Shown here: positions 10,674 through 18,764 of the stretch, piece after piece
Layout of the letters: each line of letters starts with the position of its first letter
Numbering within the stretch: the stretch's first letter is position 1
From: Achatina immaculata
Lineage: Eukaryota > Mollusca > Gastropoda > Stylommatophora > Achatinidae
Length of the DNA stretch: 64,000 nucleotides
Reading direction: 5' to 3'
Assembly: GCA_009760885.1 (NCBI GenBank)
Contig: CM019717.1
Location: 52,227,366-52,291,365 of the forward strand
Made by a program: the position numbers and the translations under genes
The notes under the pieces: generated by a model
What the model saw: only the letters and a program-made list of their open reading frames with translations
Told to the model about the DNA's origin: nothing
The model's database searches: none

Positions 10674-11266
10674 ATGAATGCCCCGTTGCCCAGTGGAACT
10701 TTCCAGAGGCTGAATACACCGGATCGTTTTAGGTCCAAGATGTTGGGTCTCACTCGGGAGAGATATTACATTTCATCGCCTCCTCGTTTTGTTCCACGGG
10801 TTCCGCCATGGTTCCCGAAGGAAATCAAGCAGAGTCTACGCTGGAGGTCATCCCTTAGATCATCATATGGAGGTGGATGCTTCCGCATTGTCAGTTCCCA
10901 TGTCGGTGGATGATTGTAGACCCCGACATAGGCGGAAACAGAAAAGGCGTGTTGAAATCTGTCATCAGTTTCTTAAGAAACACTATCCTCACAGTGAATA
11001 TTATTTTCCTGAAGAGACTTCAGCTAGGGCCGATTGCGATTCAGAGACGGGATCACTTGTACGACTATGATCATAAGCTAGTTGTGGCAATAGAACAGAT
11101 ACTCGAGGGAATGGACTTTGATACCTTCACGATGAAAATCGTGCACAGGGCACTTATGCAGAAGTTTCCCTCCCATGAGTTGGACAAGCGGAAGCAAATT
11201 TATTCAGCGTGTGGTTGTGAACATTATAGACCCGATTGCTTCTCAAAATGTTTAGCTGGAAATTAG
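10674..11266 (+). pseudogene. 3' coding region of the Ty3 element with a DEK_C-like segment
   Basis: Overlapping frames downstream of RNase H. The frame at 10789-11070 has a basic stretch RPRHRRKQKRRVE. After a shift, the frame at 10877-11266 has, at residues 65-112, a helical pattern (LVVAIEQILEGMDF, then TMKIVHRALMQKFP and ELDKRKQIYSAC) that resembles the DEK C-terminal DNA-binding fold. Part of the same region survives in unit 2 at 48723-48963, so it belongs to the element (or was captured by it) before the units duplicated. The domain match is by eye only. No function is known for it in Ty3 elements. Confidence 0.5.
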
Positions 11267-11546
11267 TAGTGGATTTCAATAAGCAAACTTAGCCAGTAGT
11301 TACTTAGTTTCTTCGGTAAGGAGTACATCTTTTGCTCCTGTCCTATAAAGATACTAATGAAAAAAGTGTGTAATAGAGGCCAAAGGAAAAGTTATAAATA
11401 TGTGGATATTTTTTGTTAGCACTACATAAGTGAAACGTACTATATTGCACAAATTATGTGTGCAGGCACTCACATCAGATTATGTTGTTATTTCTAATGA
11501 TTGGGGTTAAAGGTTCTGTCAGAGATTTGACGGCCAGTTCTCTTCC
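11267..11546. other. Untranslated 3' region of the Ty3 element
   Basis: No open frame or motif recognised between the last coding segment and the polypurine tract. AT-rich. Confidence 0.4.
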
Positions 11547-11563
11547 TTGGGGGAAGGGAAATA
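11547..11563 (+). promoter_or_regulatory. Polypurine tract of the Ty3 element
   Basis: The purine run GGGGGAAGGGAAATA (with one internal-edge T) lies directly against TGTAGC, the start of the 3' LTR. It is where plus-strand DNA synthesis is primed during reverse transcription in this class of element, and it fixes the LTR boundary. Confidence 0.75.
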
Positions 11564-11765
11564 TGTAGCACAATTAGTCATAAGTAAAAGGCTAGTCATG
11601 GAAAAAGGGAGAGTATTGCTTATAAAGTAGTACAATCTCACCCCTTGACCCTTGGGTTCTTAAGTTCACTGAATGAGCTAAAAACAGTAACTCAAAAGTC
11701 AAAAAGTTAAGGCTATAGGGTAAGTTGCGTGAGATGTTTTGACAGTCGCACGAAAAGTATGCAGG

Positions 11766-12689
11766 AAAATCTCTACCGTAGAGAACGGAACAACAACACA
11801 ACTCCTTCAGATCATCAGAGGAAGTACCTCTCCTCAGACAAGTGTTTCGGCCCTATTAAACTCCTGACACTCTAAGAGGGGTGGGCCCCTTTGGGTCATG
11901 ACTCCCAGAGGTCTTGTGAGTTGTTGCCTTTTTTTTTCCCGGTCCCGGGATTGAACCCATGATCTTCCAGTTGCCACTGCACTTTTTTTGAAGTGCGTCT
12001 TTAGCGATTTAGCGGACTGGTATTGGTTGTGGCAAATGAAATTACTTATGTTCCCAATGCTTGTTTCGCATACTCCACAGCCAGCATGAGGCCCTCTCTG
12101 CTGTTTCTGAAAGGCTTCTCAATACCCTTGCTCTTGCTTGTCCCTTTATGCCCAGTTGCTTATATAGGTTATATGCTGAAGTCGCTACGAATCCTCTTGC
12201 TCCCACCTCTACAGCTATCACTTTCGCCCTGATTCCTGCCCCCTGCCTCAGTTGCCTGACCAGATCATTGTACTTCTCCAATTTGAATAAATGCTGTTCC
12301 TCTATTCTAGTTTCGTATGGGACCGTAAGCTCGATCATTATTAAGTCCTGTTTTGCTGTGGAGTACACTACAATGTCCGGTTGCATTCCTGTGTTCTTGA
12401 TGGCAGTCGGGTATTCTCTTCTTCCTGGAAGGTCCGCTATCACATCCCAGTCAGTTGTACCATCTAGCAGTGATGGTAATGGAATGTCCTTGATTTCAAT
12501 ATTTGATGTCGTACCAGCACCGATGAAGTATTTAGGTGGGACATAACTCTTTTGCTGTTATTTGCTTTATCTTTTGCCCTGTCTACGATGGCTACTAGTT
12601 CCTGCAACACTCTGTTGTGCCGCCAGGTGTACCGTCCTTGCCCTAAAAACACTCTACATGCTGACAGTACATGTTCCAATGTATGTTAG
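11766..12689 (-). mobile_element. LINE relic with restriction-like endonuclease, inserted in the LTR
   Basis: A minus-strand fragment inserted in the 3' LTR. The LTR reads CAGTCGCACGAAAAGTATG on the left and GTATGTTAGAAACAGC on the right, so GTATG may be the target duplication. It encodes a C-terminal domain in two frames (12464-12679, then 12042-12443). To the left of the frames is a stretch with a tRNA B-box-like word (minus strand GGTTCAATCCC, near 11948), perhaps from a SINE or from the element's tail. The R2-like clade is inferred from the nuclease type only. Confidence 0.6.
12042..12443 (-). CDS. PD-(D/E)XK-type endonuclease domain of a LINE, relic
   Basis: 133 codons. The pattern RPD-like MQPDIVVYS, 7 residues, then MIELTVPYETRIEEQ fits the PD-(D/E)XK fold of restriction-like nucleases: Asp in PDI and Glu with an alternate hydrophobic strand in IELTVP. 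It ends with AVEVGARGFVATSAY and RALSETAERAS-like residues (LRSLSETAERASCWLW). The part before it (12464-12679: HVLSACRVFLGQGRYTWRH) is in another frame and carries a Cys/His segment typical of these elements. Family membership comes from recall of similar C-termini of non-LTR elements in cnidarians, fish and molluscs. No RT domain remains here. Confidence 0.6.
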   Translation of the reverse strand: MIADLPGRREYPTAIKNTGMQPDIVVYSTAKQDLIMIELTVPYETRIEEQHLFKLEKYNDLVRQLRQGAGIRAKVIAVEVGARGFVATSAYNLYKQLGIKGQARARVLRSLSETAERASCWLWSMRNKHWEHK

Positions 12690-13578
12690 AAACAGCTGAA
12701 AATCATAAACAGTTAGTTTTACCTGCGACTGGAGTTCACGGTTAGGTAAATTTCACGGGAAGTCTTAGGAAATGAGAGAAATATAAAACTGATTTTAGAT
12801 TGGACAAGAGAGAGTCATGTCAGAGTCAGAGTTATGGACAGAATGGTAGACAGCTTGAGGTATAGTTAGCGATGTTAAGTTCAGGTTTGGAATTGCGTCG
12901 AGATGTAGTCAGGTTAGAGCCTTCTCTGCAGATTTATTTTTCGTGGAAGTTGTCAATATGTAGACTTTTGGATTTTTCCCTCATTAGGACAGACAATCAA
13001 GCGTCAATTAAGAAAAGAAACAACCTAGAATATAGTAAGTTTTTAGAGTGTTGTTTTCCGTTGGAGGGAATTCGTTATGTTGTTTTTCGGCAGTGAAATG
13101 TTGGATTCAGTGTATAATTCTTGAATTGTAAGTATGTAAGTTTTGTATTTTCCTGTTCCCATATGGCGAATTTGTTCTCCCCGGGAAGTATTGGTGTTGT
13201 ATTTGTAATCCCTACCGTGTGGCAGACGTTTTTTGATCCTCACAATTTCACCCTCCGTTCTTTCCATCAATAAATTAGTGTTGTCTGTTGTAAATTTACA
13301 CCATTGGGCTTTGTTGGAATCCTCACTGTTGACATGTGTGTGATGTCGGAAGGCTGCCAAGTTTAGTCAACTTCAGATGTTGTTCTATTGAGGAGTTGTA
13401 TGCCTGTGTTGTCTTGTTAGATGTTTCTAAGTGGATATCATAGAAACATGATGTTCTGAGAAGATCATTAATTCCAGATCTCATGAAGTCTAAACCAGAA
13501 AGTAGTTCTACATAAACCAAGTTGTAAATCCCGTTAGACAACAGATTAGCAGCCGTAGAACCACGATTCTCTGTGGCA

Positions 13579-14187
13579 GAACAAGATTATATTTTATAAA
13601 TCTGTGGAATTATTTCTATTTCCTCGCTGTAGTAGTTCACTCATCATTTCATTCACATACAAATTCTTCAGGTCGTTAATGAAGGTTCCCCAAAATTTTG
13701 CAAGTGCCGTCCATAGTTTAAGATCATGGGATTACAATAGCGAAACTTAAAGGGAGCGATCAAGCACCGTGCAAAGCATTGGGGAGCCCCAAGGGGAGGA
13801 GTGAGGAGAGAAGGAAATCGGCAAGGGACATCCGAACCAACTAAACGGAGAAAGCTTTGTTGGGGCCTAGAGATGTGGCGTAGTAGTCAAGGGGGCCTTA
13901 GTCCAAAAAAATTATGGGAATCACTGTTTCAGAAGCTATGTACTCTTTACGAGTGACTTAAACATAACTAGCCACATAAGAATAAATTAAAGGATTATTA
14001 AGAGGATGTTTATACATATAAGTACATCTGTGAGGATCTTTGCTTCTAACACGTAGCTAAAGAACATGTTATTAATGTATAACTGTAGAGTGTGCAGTGA
14101 TTGGTTTCATTAATTCCAGGAGGGCACAGATAAACAGTTTCTTAGCATGTTTTATTGCAGAGGAAAGGGAGTCATTCTGCCCAGACT
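13579..14187. other. Unit 1 host segment after the Ty3 element
   Basis: Non-coding. The start (about 13590-13690) is similar to 57605-57705 in unit 3 (GTGTGGAATNA, TCATTATTTCATTC, TTCCCC/TTTCC), showing where host sequence resumes. The end (about 13868-14187) matches 48964-49268 in unit 2. Unit 2 has lost the part before that. No gene was found. Confidence 0.6.
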
Positions 14188-14196
14188 AAGTATCAC

Positions 14197-14527
14197 CAAG
14201 TGCGCTCGAGTGGTGGCGTGGTTAGTACTCTAGTCTCACATGGCGAATGTCGGAGGTTAGATTCCGACTTGAGGCGTTCCACTTACCCAACTGTAGAAAT
14301 GGGTACCTGGTCTGTTCTGGGCCTGAAGAAAGACAGGCGGCAAGATGTGATGTTGACCACATCACACTCTAGTAAGCCTGGAGGTCAAGGAAGATGTGGA
14401 CACTAACACCATATATATTAAGTACTTCCATGGTATAACATCTTTGCGAGCCCTATGTGACGTTTAACGGCACGGGAAGGATATAAGATATATAAGAGAT
14501 GGTATAACAGTTTCCATATCTTTCGAC
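14197..14527 (+). mobile_element. tRNA-derived SINE (unit 1 copy), itself interrupted
   Basis: Starts with a tRNA-like head: GTGGCGTGGTTAGTAC resembles an A box and GGTTAGATTCC (14255-14265) is a B box with one damaged base. The body runs to CCATATCTTTCGAC. Flanks AAGTATCAC (14188-14196) and AACTATTAC (14528-14536) are the decayed target duplication. Removing the 59-bp LINE-D tail and its 10-bp duplication leaves 262 bp, exactly the length in unit 2 (49278-49539). Unit 3 has the empty site AAGTATCAC at 58015-58023. A 5'-truncated inverted copy lies at 52437-52545. Confidence 0.8.
14440..14498 (+). mobile_element. 59-bp LINE-D tail insertion inside the SINE
   Basis: Contains TGCGAGCCCTATGTGACG and the following 3' tail of LINE-D (compare the minus strand of 29640-29695). 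It is flanked by perfect ATGGTATAAC at 14430-14439 and 14499-14508. The unit 2 SINE has a single ATGGTATAAC and no insertion. This is an extremely 5'-truncated LINE copy. Confidence 0.9.
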
Positions 14528-14599
14528 AACTATTACAAAAGTCTTTTACCTGGAGCTCCAAGTAGAGAAAGGATAATATGTTTATCGTCTTTTGCTTCT

Positions 14600-14796
14600 T
14601 TCCCCATAATCTCTCTCTCTCTCTCTCTGAACCTTAAGTGCCCAGGGAACATGGGGCTTCCGCAAGGGTTTTCCACAAATGCCTGTCCTTCGCCTTTTTT
14701 TGCTCTTGCCCAGGTGAGCCCTCTATTGCTCAACATCCTTTCTGTTGTTCTTCTCTATGTCTCTTTTGGTATACCCTTACTTCTGTTCCCCTGTTT
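14600..14796 (-). mobile_element. LINE-A 3' fragment, unit 1 only
   Basis: The minus strand encodes the C-terminus of LINE-A (TERMLSNRGLTWARA-like) and ends in the CT/AG tract at 14608-14630. Unit 2 lacks it (the host reads straight through at 49610-49650). The open frames at 14533-14736 and 14638-14868 are its shadow and overlap. Confidence 0.85.
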
Positions 14797-14875
14797 ATCT
14801 GTTTATACAAAAAGAGTATTTCCATAGTAATTTTATGTTTATTCTTTAATGAAATAAAACGATCGTGAGTTAAAC

Positions 14876-14883
14876 TATAAATA
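14876..14883 (+). promoter_or_regulatory. Conserved TATAAATA before the receptor
   Basis: TATAAATA starts 69 bp before the ATG here, 69 bp before it in unit 2 (49713) and 73 bp in unit 3 (58232). It may be a TATA box with transcription starting just upstream of the gene. A competing reading is that the AG at 14935-14936, in the context CATCTTCTAAGCAG, is a splice acceptor for a 5' UTR intron. Both could be tested with RNA. Confidence 0.45.
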
Positions 14884-14944
14884 ATTTCTAAAATTAATTC
14901 ACATTCAATGATTCCTAGTATTCATCTTCTAAGCAGGAACCACA

Positions 14945-15964
14945 ATGGAACACACTAAGGACAGAGCGCCTGTGAAAAGAATTCAAGACATTGTTAGCGA
15001 CGAAGAGAGAGAAGCATTTGAATTTATTAACTTCGTATTTGTTTCTGGTTTTGTTGGTCTCTTTGGAGTCATAGAAAATGTAATTAACATCATAATATTT
15101 TACAAACAGGGTTTTAGCTCAACTACAAATATTGCTTTCTTTGCATTGGCTGTCTCTGATTTTTGCTGTCTGATAAATATTTTGTGGGTGGCCATTGGAA
15201 TTAATCCAGCAGTTGCAAAGTCTCGAATTCCCTGGATGACACAGGAGGTAGTTTTTCTGTCAGGATGTTGGCCACACGTGTGTTTTTGTCGAATCACAAG
15301 CTTCATTACAATTTATGTCACCGCCGAAAGATACATCAGTATTTCACAACCGCTGAAAGTGAAACAGATCATCACACCCAAGAGGACGACAATAATCCTA
15401 CTCGTTATCTATTACGTTAATGTAATGGCTCTCGTTCCAGAATATGTATCTTCATATTTAGAATGGACCTTTTTTCCTGAAAGGAACCAAACTCTTCTAG
15501 CAATAGCCTTCACCAACAGTAGGAAGAATCTGGAAGGTCTTGAGAATGTTTTACATTCTGGATTAGGAGGGATTTCGTTTGTTGGAGTGGTCGTATGTAC
15601 GGTAATGTTAGTTGTAAAACTAAGACAGTCTTCGAACTGGCGCAAACAGATAACTATTAATGCAGGTCAGCACATGTCTTTCTCTGATCGTGATAAAAAA
15701 ACTGTTAAGATGGTCGTGTTGATAGCCTGTATTCTTATCATGTGCTATACACCAGGTGCTGCGATATCCATGATTACCTTCATAATCGGCCCTGAATTCA
15801 ATGTTTTGGGCAAACACTACAATCTACTTGTGGCTGTATGGTCTTTCGCGTACTCATTGCAGGCCATCAATTTCAGTGCGAATATTTTCCTCTATTACAA
15901 TATGAGTTCTAAATACAGACAAACATTTCGAACATTATTTGGGAAGTGGTACAGTTTAGATTAA
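14945..15964 (+). CDS. Rhodopsin-class GPCR, gastropod chemosensory-receptor-like (copy 1, intact)
   Basis: 339 residues with no intron in the coding part. Seven hydrophobic segments lie at about 28-52, 59-84, 107-128, 146-168, 206-226, 254-276 and 292-317. Seen motifs: Asn45 in TM1, LAVSD in TM2, Cys108 before TM3, ERY at 128-130 in place of DRY, CYTP at 267-270 in place of CWxP, and NIFLYY at 313-318 in place of NPxxY. NQT at 181-183 in the second extracellular loop is a possible glycosylation site. The short N-terminus shows no signal peptide. The family resembles the candidate chemosensory receptors of Aplysia and other gastropods, which signal through G proteins in sensory cells. A peptide receptor is the main alternative. 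The ligand is unknown. The start is chosen because all three copies share the next residues and the spacing to the TATA-like box. Confidence 0.85.
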   Translation: MEHTKDRAPVKRIQDIVSDEEREAFEFINFVFVSGFVGLFGVIENVINIIIFYKQGFSSTTNIAFFALAVSDFCCLINILWVAIGINPAVAKSRIPWMTQEVVFLSGCWPHVCFCRITSFITIYVTAERYISISQPLKVKQIITPKRTTIILLVIYYVNVMALVPEYVSSYLEWTFFPERNQTLLAIAFTNSRKNLEGLENVLHSGLGGISFVGVVVCTVMLVVKLRQSSNWRKQITINAGQHMSFSDRDKKTVKMVVLIACILIMCYTPGAAISMITFIIGPEFNVLGKHYNLLVAVWSFAYSLQAINFSANIFLYYNMSSKYRQTFRTLFGKWYSLD

Positions 15965-16344
15965 GACTGTTTTACTGTTTATTTTAATGTAATAAAATAT
16001 CGTTTTAATCTATAGAATTGCCCCTAATCACTTTAAAAAATGTCACTTTTATAAATGTACATATTTATTCTGCAATTTAAGAAATTCCTGTTTCCTAAAG
16101 TGTTTTTCTAAAATACATTTTGAAGTGAAATTCTACATTTTGTATTTTGCCCTTCACTCTTGTCTTTCATTTTCATTGAAACAAGAACAATAGGGTAACA
16201 CATGGCGACATAAAGTGAAGTTCGAGACTGGGCCTAGCAAATAAAGTATGAAACCAACCAATGAAGATTTGAACTAAAAATATCTGGACAAATGGCTTGG
16301 TGTCAGTCACGATTTCTTGATCTGTTGGAATTTCACAGACGCAC
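15965..16344. repeat. Receptor 3' flank, shared by units 1 and 2
   Basis: AATAAA at 15991-15996 is a likely polyadenylation signal, 27 bp past the stop codon. The region matches 50803-51172 to its end, including a 30-odd base near-identical stretch around GTGAAGTTCGAGACTGGGCC. Similarity ends at the AG microsatellite. Confidence 0.75.
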
Positions 16345-16396
16345 TTAGAGAGAGAGAGAGAGAATGAATGAATGAATGAATGAATGAATGAATGAA
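16345..16396. repeat. AG microsatellite joined to an AATG tail
   Basis: A short AG run (16347-16363) followed by an AATG run (to about 16396). The second is the 3' tail of the minus-strand LINE-B that follows. The AG run appears to be split by that LINE, the other part being at 18692-18724. Confidence 0.8.
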
Positions 16397-17143
16397 TAAT
16401 CTTTATTTTTCAAGGGTAAAGAATTGGGCACGCAGGCCCGTCTTACATTCTGCCCTTCATCACTCCATCTTTCATTCTTCCCACACACTTGATTTAGTAA
16501 AAAATACAAATTAAATTAGGAAAAACATATCAAAAGAGTGTAAGATTTAACTATTACATTCAAGGTAAAAGAGAAGAAGTCATTAACCTAATAAAATAGC
16601 ACTCATGCACACATACACACGCAGACATATACATAAATAAAATACATTGTAAATCATCTTCTAACATATGTTTTTTTTTAACAAACATTAAAATAATTTC
16701 TAACAATATATAATAAGTTGCTTTTCTAACTATGTCATTAAAGTACTTGATGGTTTACGAGCCATGTGTTGAGAGAGTACTGGCTATTTTATGGAGGCAT
16801 ATAATTACAAGCAAGTAAATAATGAAACAGGTTTGAGTTAAAGGATGAAGTATTACCAATGGATTTTAAATTGTAGGGGAGGGTGTTCCAGAGCTGTACT
16901 GCAGAGTATGCAAGGCTTTTCTTGTACAGATCAATCCTGGGTTTAGGAAGAAGACAGTTTTTTAAACGCTGGCTATGTTTAGTGTTATACGTAAACAGTG
17001 ACCACAAGTAAGGCGGAGCATTGTGCGACAGAATTCTGTGAACAAACTTAACTTTGTTAAAAATGATTCTATTTTTGAGGGGTAGAATTTTGAGTTGTTT
17101 GTGTGATCTACAGTCTGTACTGGATGTTTGTCACAAATAAGAT

Positions 17144-17539
17144 TTAATGCTCGCTTGTGAAGTGAGTGGAGCCTTTTGTGTTTGAGACTGAGCATCCATC
17201 CCAGATTGTGGAACAGTAATCTAAGTGTGTTTGTATGTGTGATATGTAGTATATTTTTCTTGTGTCTTTGTCGATAAAGTGTTTAATTTTGGCTAATTGG
17301 TAAACTTTCTGTGCAATCAAATTTGTTAGGTTATGTACGAGAGAATTCCAAGTTAAATGCTGATCAATGATGAGTCCTAGGGTTTTATGTTCATGAACAT
17401 TTTCTATTGCCTTAGTCCCAGCACAAAGCTGTAGTGAAGTTTTAGTTGCATTTTGCAGTTTCTGTCTTGTAGTGATGAGCATGGATTTTGTTTTGTTGGT
17501 GTTTATCAACATACCATTTTTATTACTCCATTTCATCAA
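17144..17539 (-). CDS. LINE-B RT C-terminal part, relic
   Basis: 131 codons after the frameshift that follows motif C: WSNKNGMLINTNKTKSML, then the connection region HKTLGLIIDQHLTWN and QTHLDYCSTIWDGC. It overlaps the preceding frame by four bases. Further fragments in another frame (16962-17195 and 16789-17007) hold the last residues, ending near 16800 in the sequence YMPP shared by other copies. Confidence 0.75.
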   Translation of the reverse strand: MMKWSNKNGMLINTNKTKSMLITTRQKLQNATKTSLQLCAGTKAIENVHEHKTLGLIIDQHLTWNSLVHNLTNLIAQKVYQLAKIKHFIDKDTRKIYYISHIQTHLDYCSTIWDGCSVSNTKGSTHFTSEH

Positions 17540-18612
17540 ACTGTTTTATCATTTTGGAGCGTTGTCTGTAGTTTATTGATGTCATATTCACTATTGTAAA
17601 CAGTACAGTCGTCAGCAAAAAGATCACATGAAGAGTGCTTTAAATGTAGTGGTAGGTCGTTAATATAGATAGCAAAGAGAAGAGGACCAAGAATGGAGCC
17701 TTGAGGAATACCAGTATCAACCACAGACGAGCCAGATATTTTGTTTCTAAAGCAAACTACTTGTTTTCTACCTGAGAGAAAAGATGTAATACATTTTGTT
17801 AGGTCAGGGTGTAATCTATAGCCTTCCAGCTTTTTTGCAAGAATTTCATGATCAATCATATCGAAGGCTTTCTTGAAATCAACAAAAACAGCACCACACA
17901 ATTTGTCATCATTTATATTAGACAGCCAGCTTTCTGTCATTTTAGTTAATGCTGTGTGGCAGGAGTAATTTGGTCTAAAACCTGACTGGCTGTCTATTAG
18001 TAGATTGTTTTCTTGCATGTGGAGCAGAGTTAACTTTTGTATATGCTTTTCAAGAGGTTTAGATAGTGATGACAGAATGGATATGGGTCTATAGTTTGAG
18101 AGGTCACTAGTCTGTCCAGATTTAAAAAGAGGAAAAACTTTGGCGAGTTTAAAAGCGTCAGGGAAATATTTGTTGTCAATACACAAGTTGTATAAGTATG
18201 TTAGTGTGTCTGTGATAACTGGTGCAGCGTAGCGTAGTATCTTGTTACTAATGTCATCACATCCTGCTGAGTTAGTGCTCTTTAAGGACCGGATGTAGTT
18301 ATAAACTTCACCGACTGTGAGGAAAGGAATATTAGTTTGTTTTAGCTTTACACATTTACTGTCGCTGAAAGTTTTCAACACGCTCAGGTCGCAATTAGGG
18401 GTCGATAATGAAGATTTTAGAATACTAATTTCTTCCCTAAAATGTTCACTGAAGTTTGTGCAAGTATGTTCACCAATAAGTGTTTGTGGGTCAGTTTGCT
18501 TCCTTTTATTTACAAGAGTATTAATCGCTTTCCAGATTGATTTACTATCAGTTTTGTCTTTCACTAAATTTCTGAAGTAATTTTTCTTTTCCTGCCTAAT
18601 TAAATACTGCAC
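17536..18612 (-). CDS. LINE-B reverse transcriptase ORF, relic
   Basis: 358 codons spanning most RT motifs in one frame: linker helix MQYLIRQEKKNYFRNLV, finger motif VFPLFKSG and SNYRPISILSSLSKPLEK (about residues 150-185), SGFRPNYSCHTALTKM (about 205-222), motif A FVDFKKAFD (about 244), motif B IPQGSILGPLLFAIYINDLP (about 300), and motif C LFADDCTVY (about 328). Both catalytic Asp sites are present. The frame is lost after motif C. The continuation at 17144-17539 (TTRQKLQ, LDYCSTIWDGCSVS) is offset by a frameshift. The CR1/L2/Jockey group is suggested by the GSILGPLLF motif. Confidence 0.85.
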   Translation of the reverse strand: MQYLIRQEKKNYFRNLVKDKTDSKSIWKAINTLVNKRKQTDPQTLIGEHTCTNFSEHFREEISILKSSLSTPNCDLSVLKTFSDSKCVKLKQTNIPFLTVGEVYNYIRSLKSTNSAGCDDISNKILRYAAPVITDTLTYLYNLCIDNKYFPDAFKLAKVFPLFKSGQTSDLSNYRPISILSSLSKPLEKHIQKLTLLHMQENNLLIDSQSGFRPNYSCHTALTKMTESWLSNINDDKLCGAVFVDFKKAFDMIDHEILAKKLEGYRLHPDLTKCITSFLSGRKQVVCFRNKISGSSVVDTGIPQGSILGPLLFAIYINDLPLHLKHSSCDLFADDCTVYNSEYDINKLQTTLQNDKTV

Positions 18613-18691
18613 CTTATTCCTAAGTGAACGATAGCTACTGAATTTTCTGTTTTTGTGAGCTTCATCAGTTTCCTTATCAGTTGCAATATAT

Positions 18692-18692
18692 C

Positions 18693-18762
<70 letters not shown>
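18692..18762. repeat. AG then ACAG microsatellite
   Basis: AG dinucleotides to about 18724, then ACAG tetranucleotides to 18762. It directly abuts the 3' tail of the next LINE-B, as the AG array does in unit 2 (51173-51270). Confidence 0.9.

Positions 18763-18764
<2 letters not shown>

Larger units (their letters stand above)
8975..13578 (+). mobile_element. Ty3/Gypsy LTR retrotransposon, degenerate, unit 1 copy
   Basis: Order: truncated 5' LTR (8975-9203), degenerate pol with RT and RNase H (9204 to about 10430), a 3' coding region (about 10670-11266), a polypurine tract ending at 11563, and a 3' LTR starting TGTAGCACAATTAG at 11564 and ending about 13578. The 3' LTR is split by a restriction-endonuclease-type LINE. 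Gag, protease and most of the 5' LTR are missing. The left junction (CCTTCCCTGATGAAA, then TGTA) is identical in unit 2, so both copies descend from one insertion. Confidence 0.85.
11564..13578 (+). repeat. 3' LTR, interrupted by another LINE
   Basis: LTR sequence occupies 11564-11765 and about 12690-13578, about 1.1 kb in all, the same length as the unit 2 LTR after its own insertion is removed. It starts TGTAGCAC and appears to end TCTCTGTGGCA, just where similarity to unit 2 stops. AATAAA-like CAATAAATT near 13268 may be the polyadenylation signal. The five bases beyond each end are not a clear target duplication, so the right edge may be off by some bases. Confidence 0.75.
16397..18688 (-). 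mobile_element. LINE-B copy, best preserved RT in the window
   Basis: Minus-strand element from the tail at 16397 to the linker region near 18688. The 3' UTR runs to about 16785, C-terminal coding to 17539, and RT from 17536 to 18612, separated by frameshifts near 16980, 17150 and 17537. The endonuclease is missing, so the copy is 5' truncated. It seems to have inserted within an AG array that already flanked an older LINE-B (18763 onward). Confidence 0.85.

Noticed and set aside
12061..12546. Plus-strand frame of 161 codons
   Set aside because: Shadow of the minus-strand endonuclease domain, which has recognisable motifs. The plus frame has none.
14197..14300. Functional tRNA gene
   Set aside because: The tRNA-like head has damaged boxes in both paralogues and is followed by a transposed body with target duplications. 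A SINE explains it better.
14430..14508. SINE and LINE-D sharing a 3' tail (a partner pair)
   Set aside because: At first the SINE seemed to end in the LINE-D tail, but the perfect ATGGTATAAC duplication and the unit 2 copy show the tail is a separate later insertion.
15100..15817. Minus-strand frames inside receptor copy 1 (and equivalents in copies 2 and 3)
   Set aside because: Shadows of the receptor coding sequence. They recur in all three copies only because the plus strand is conserved.
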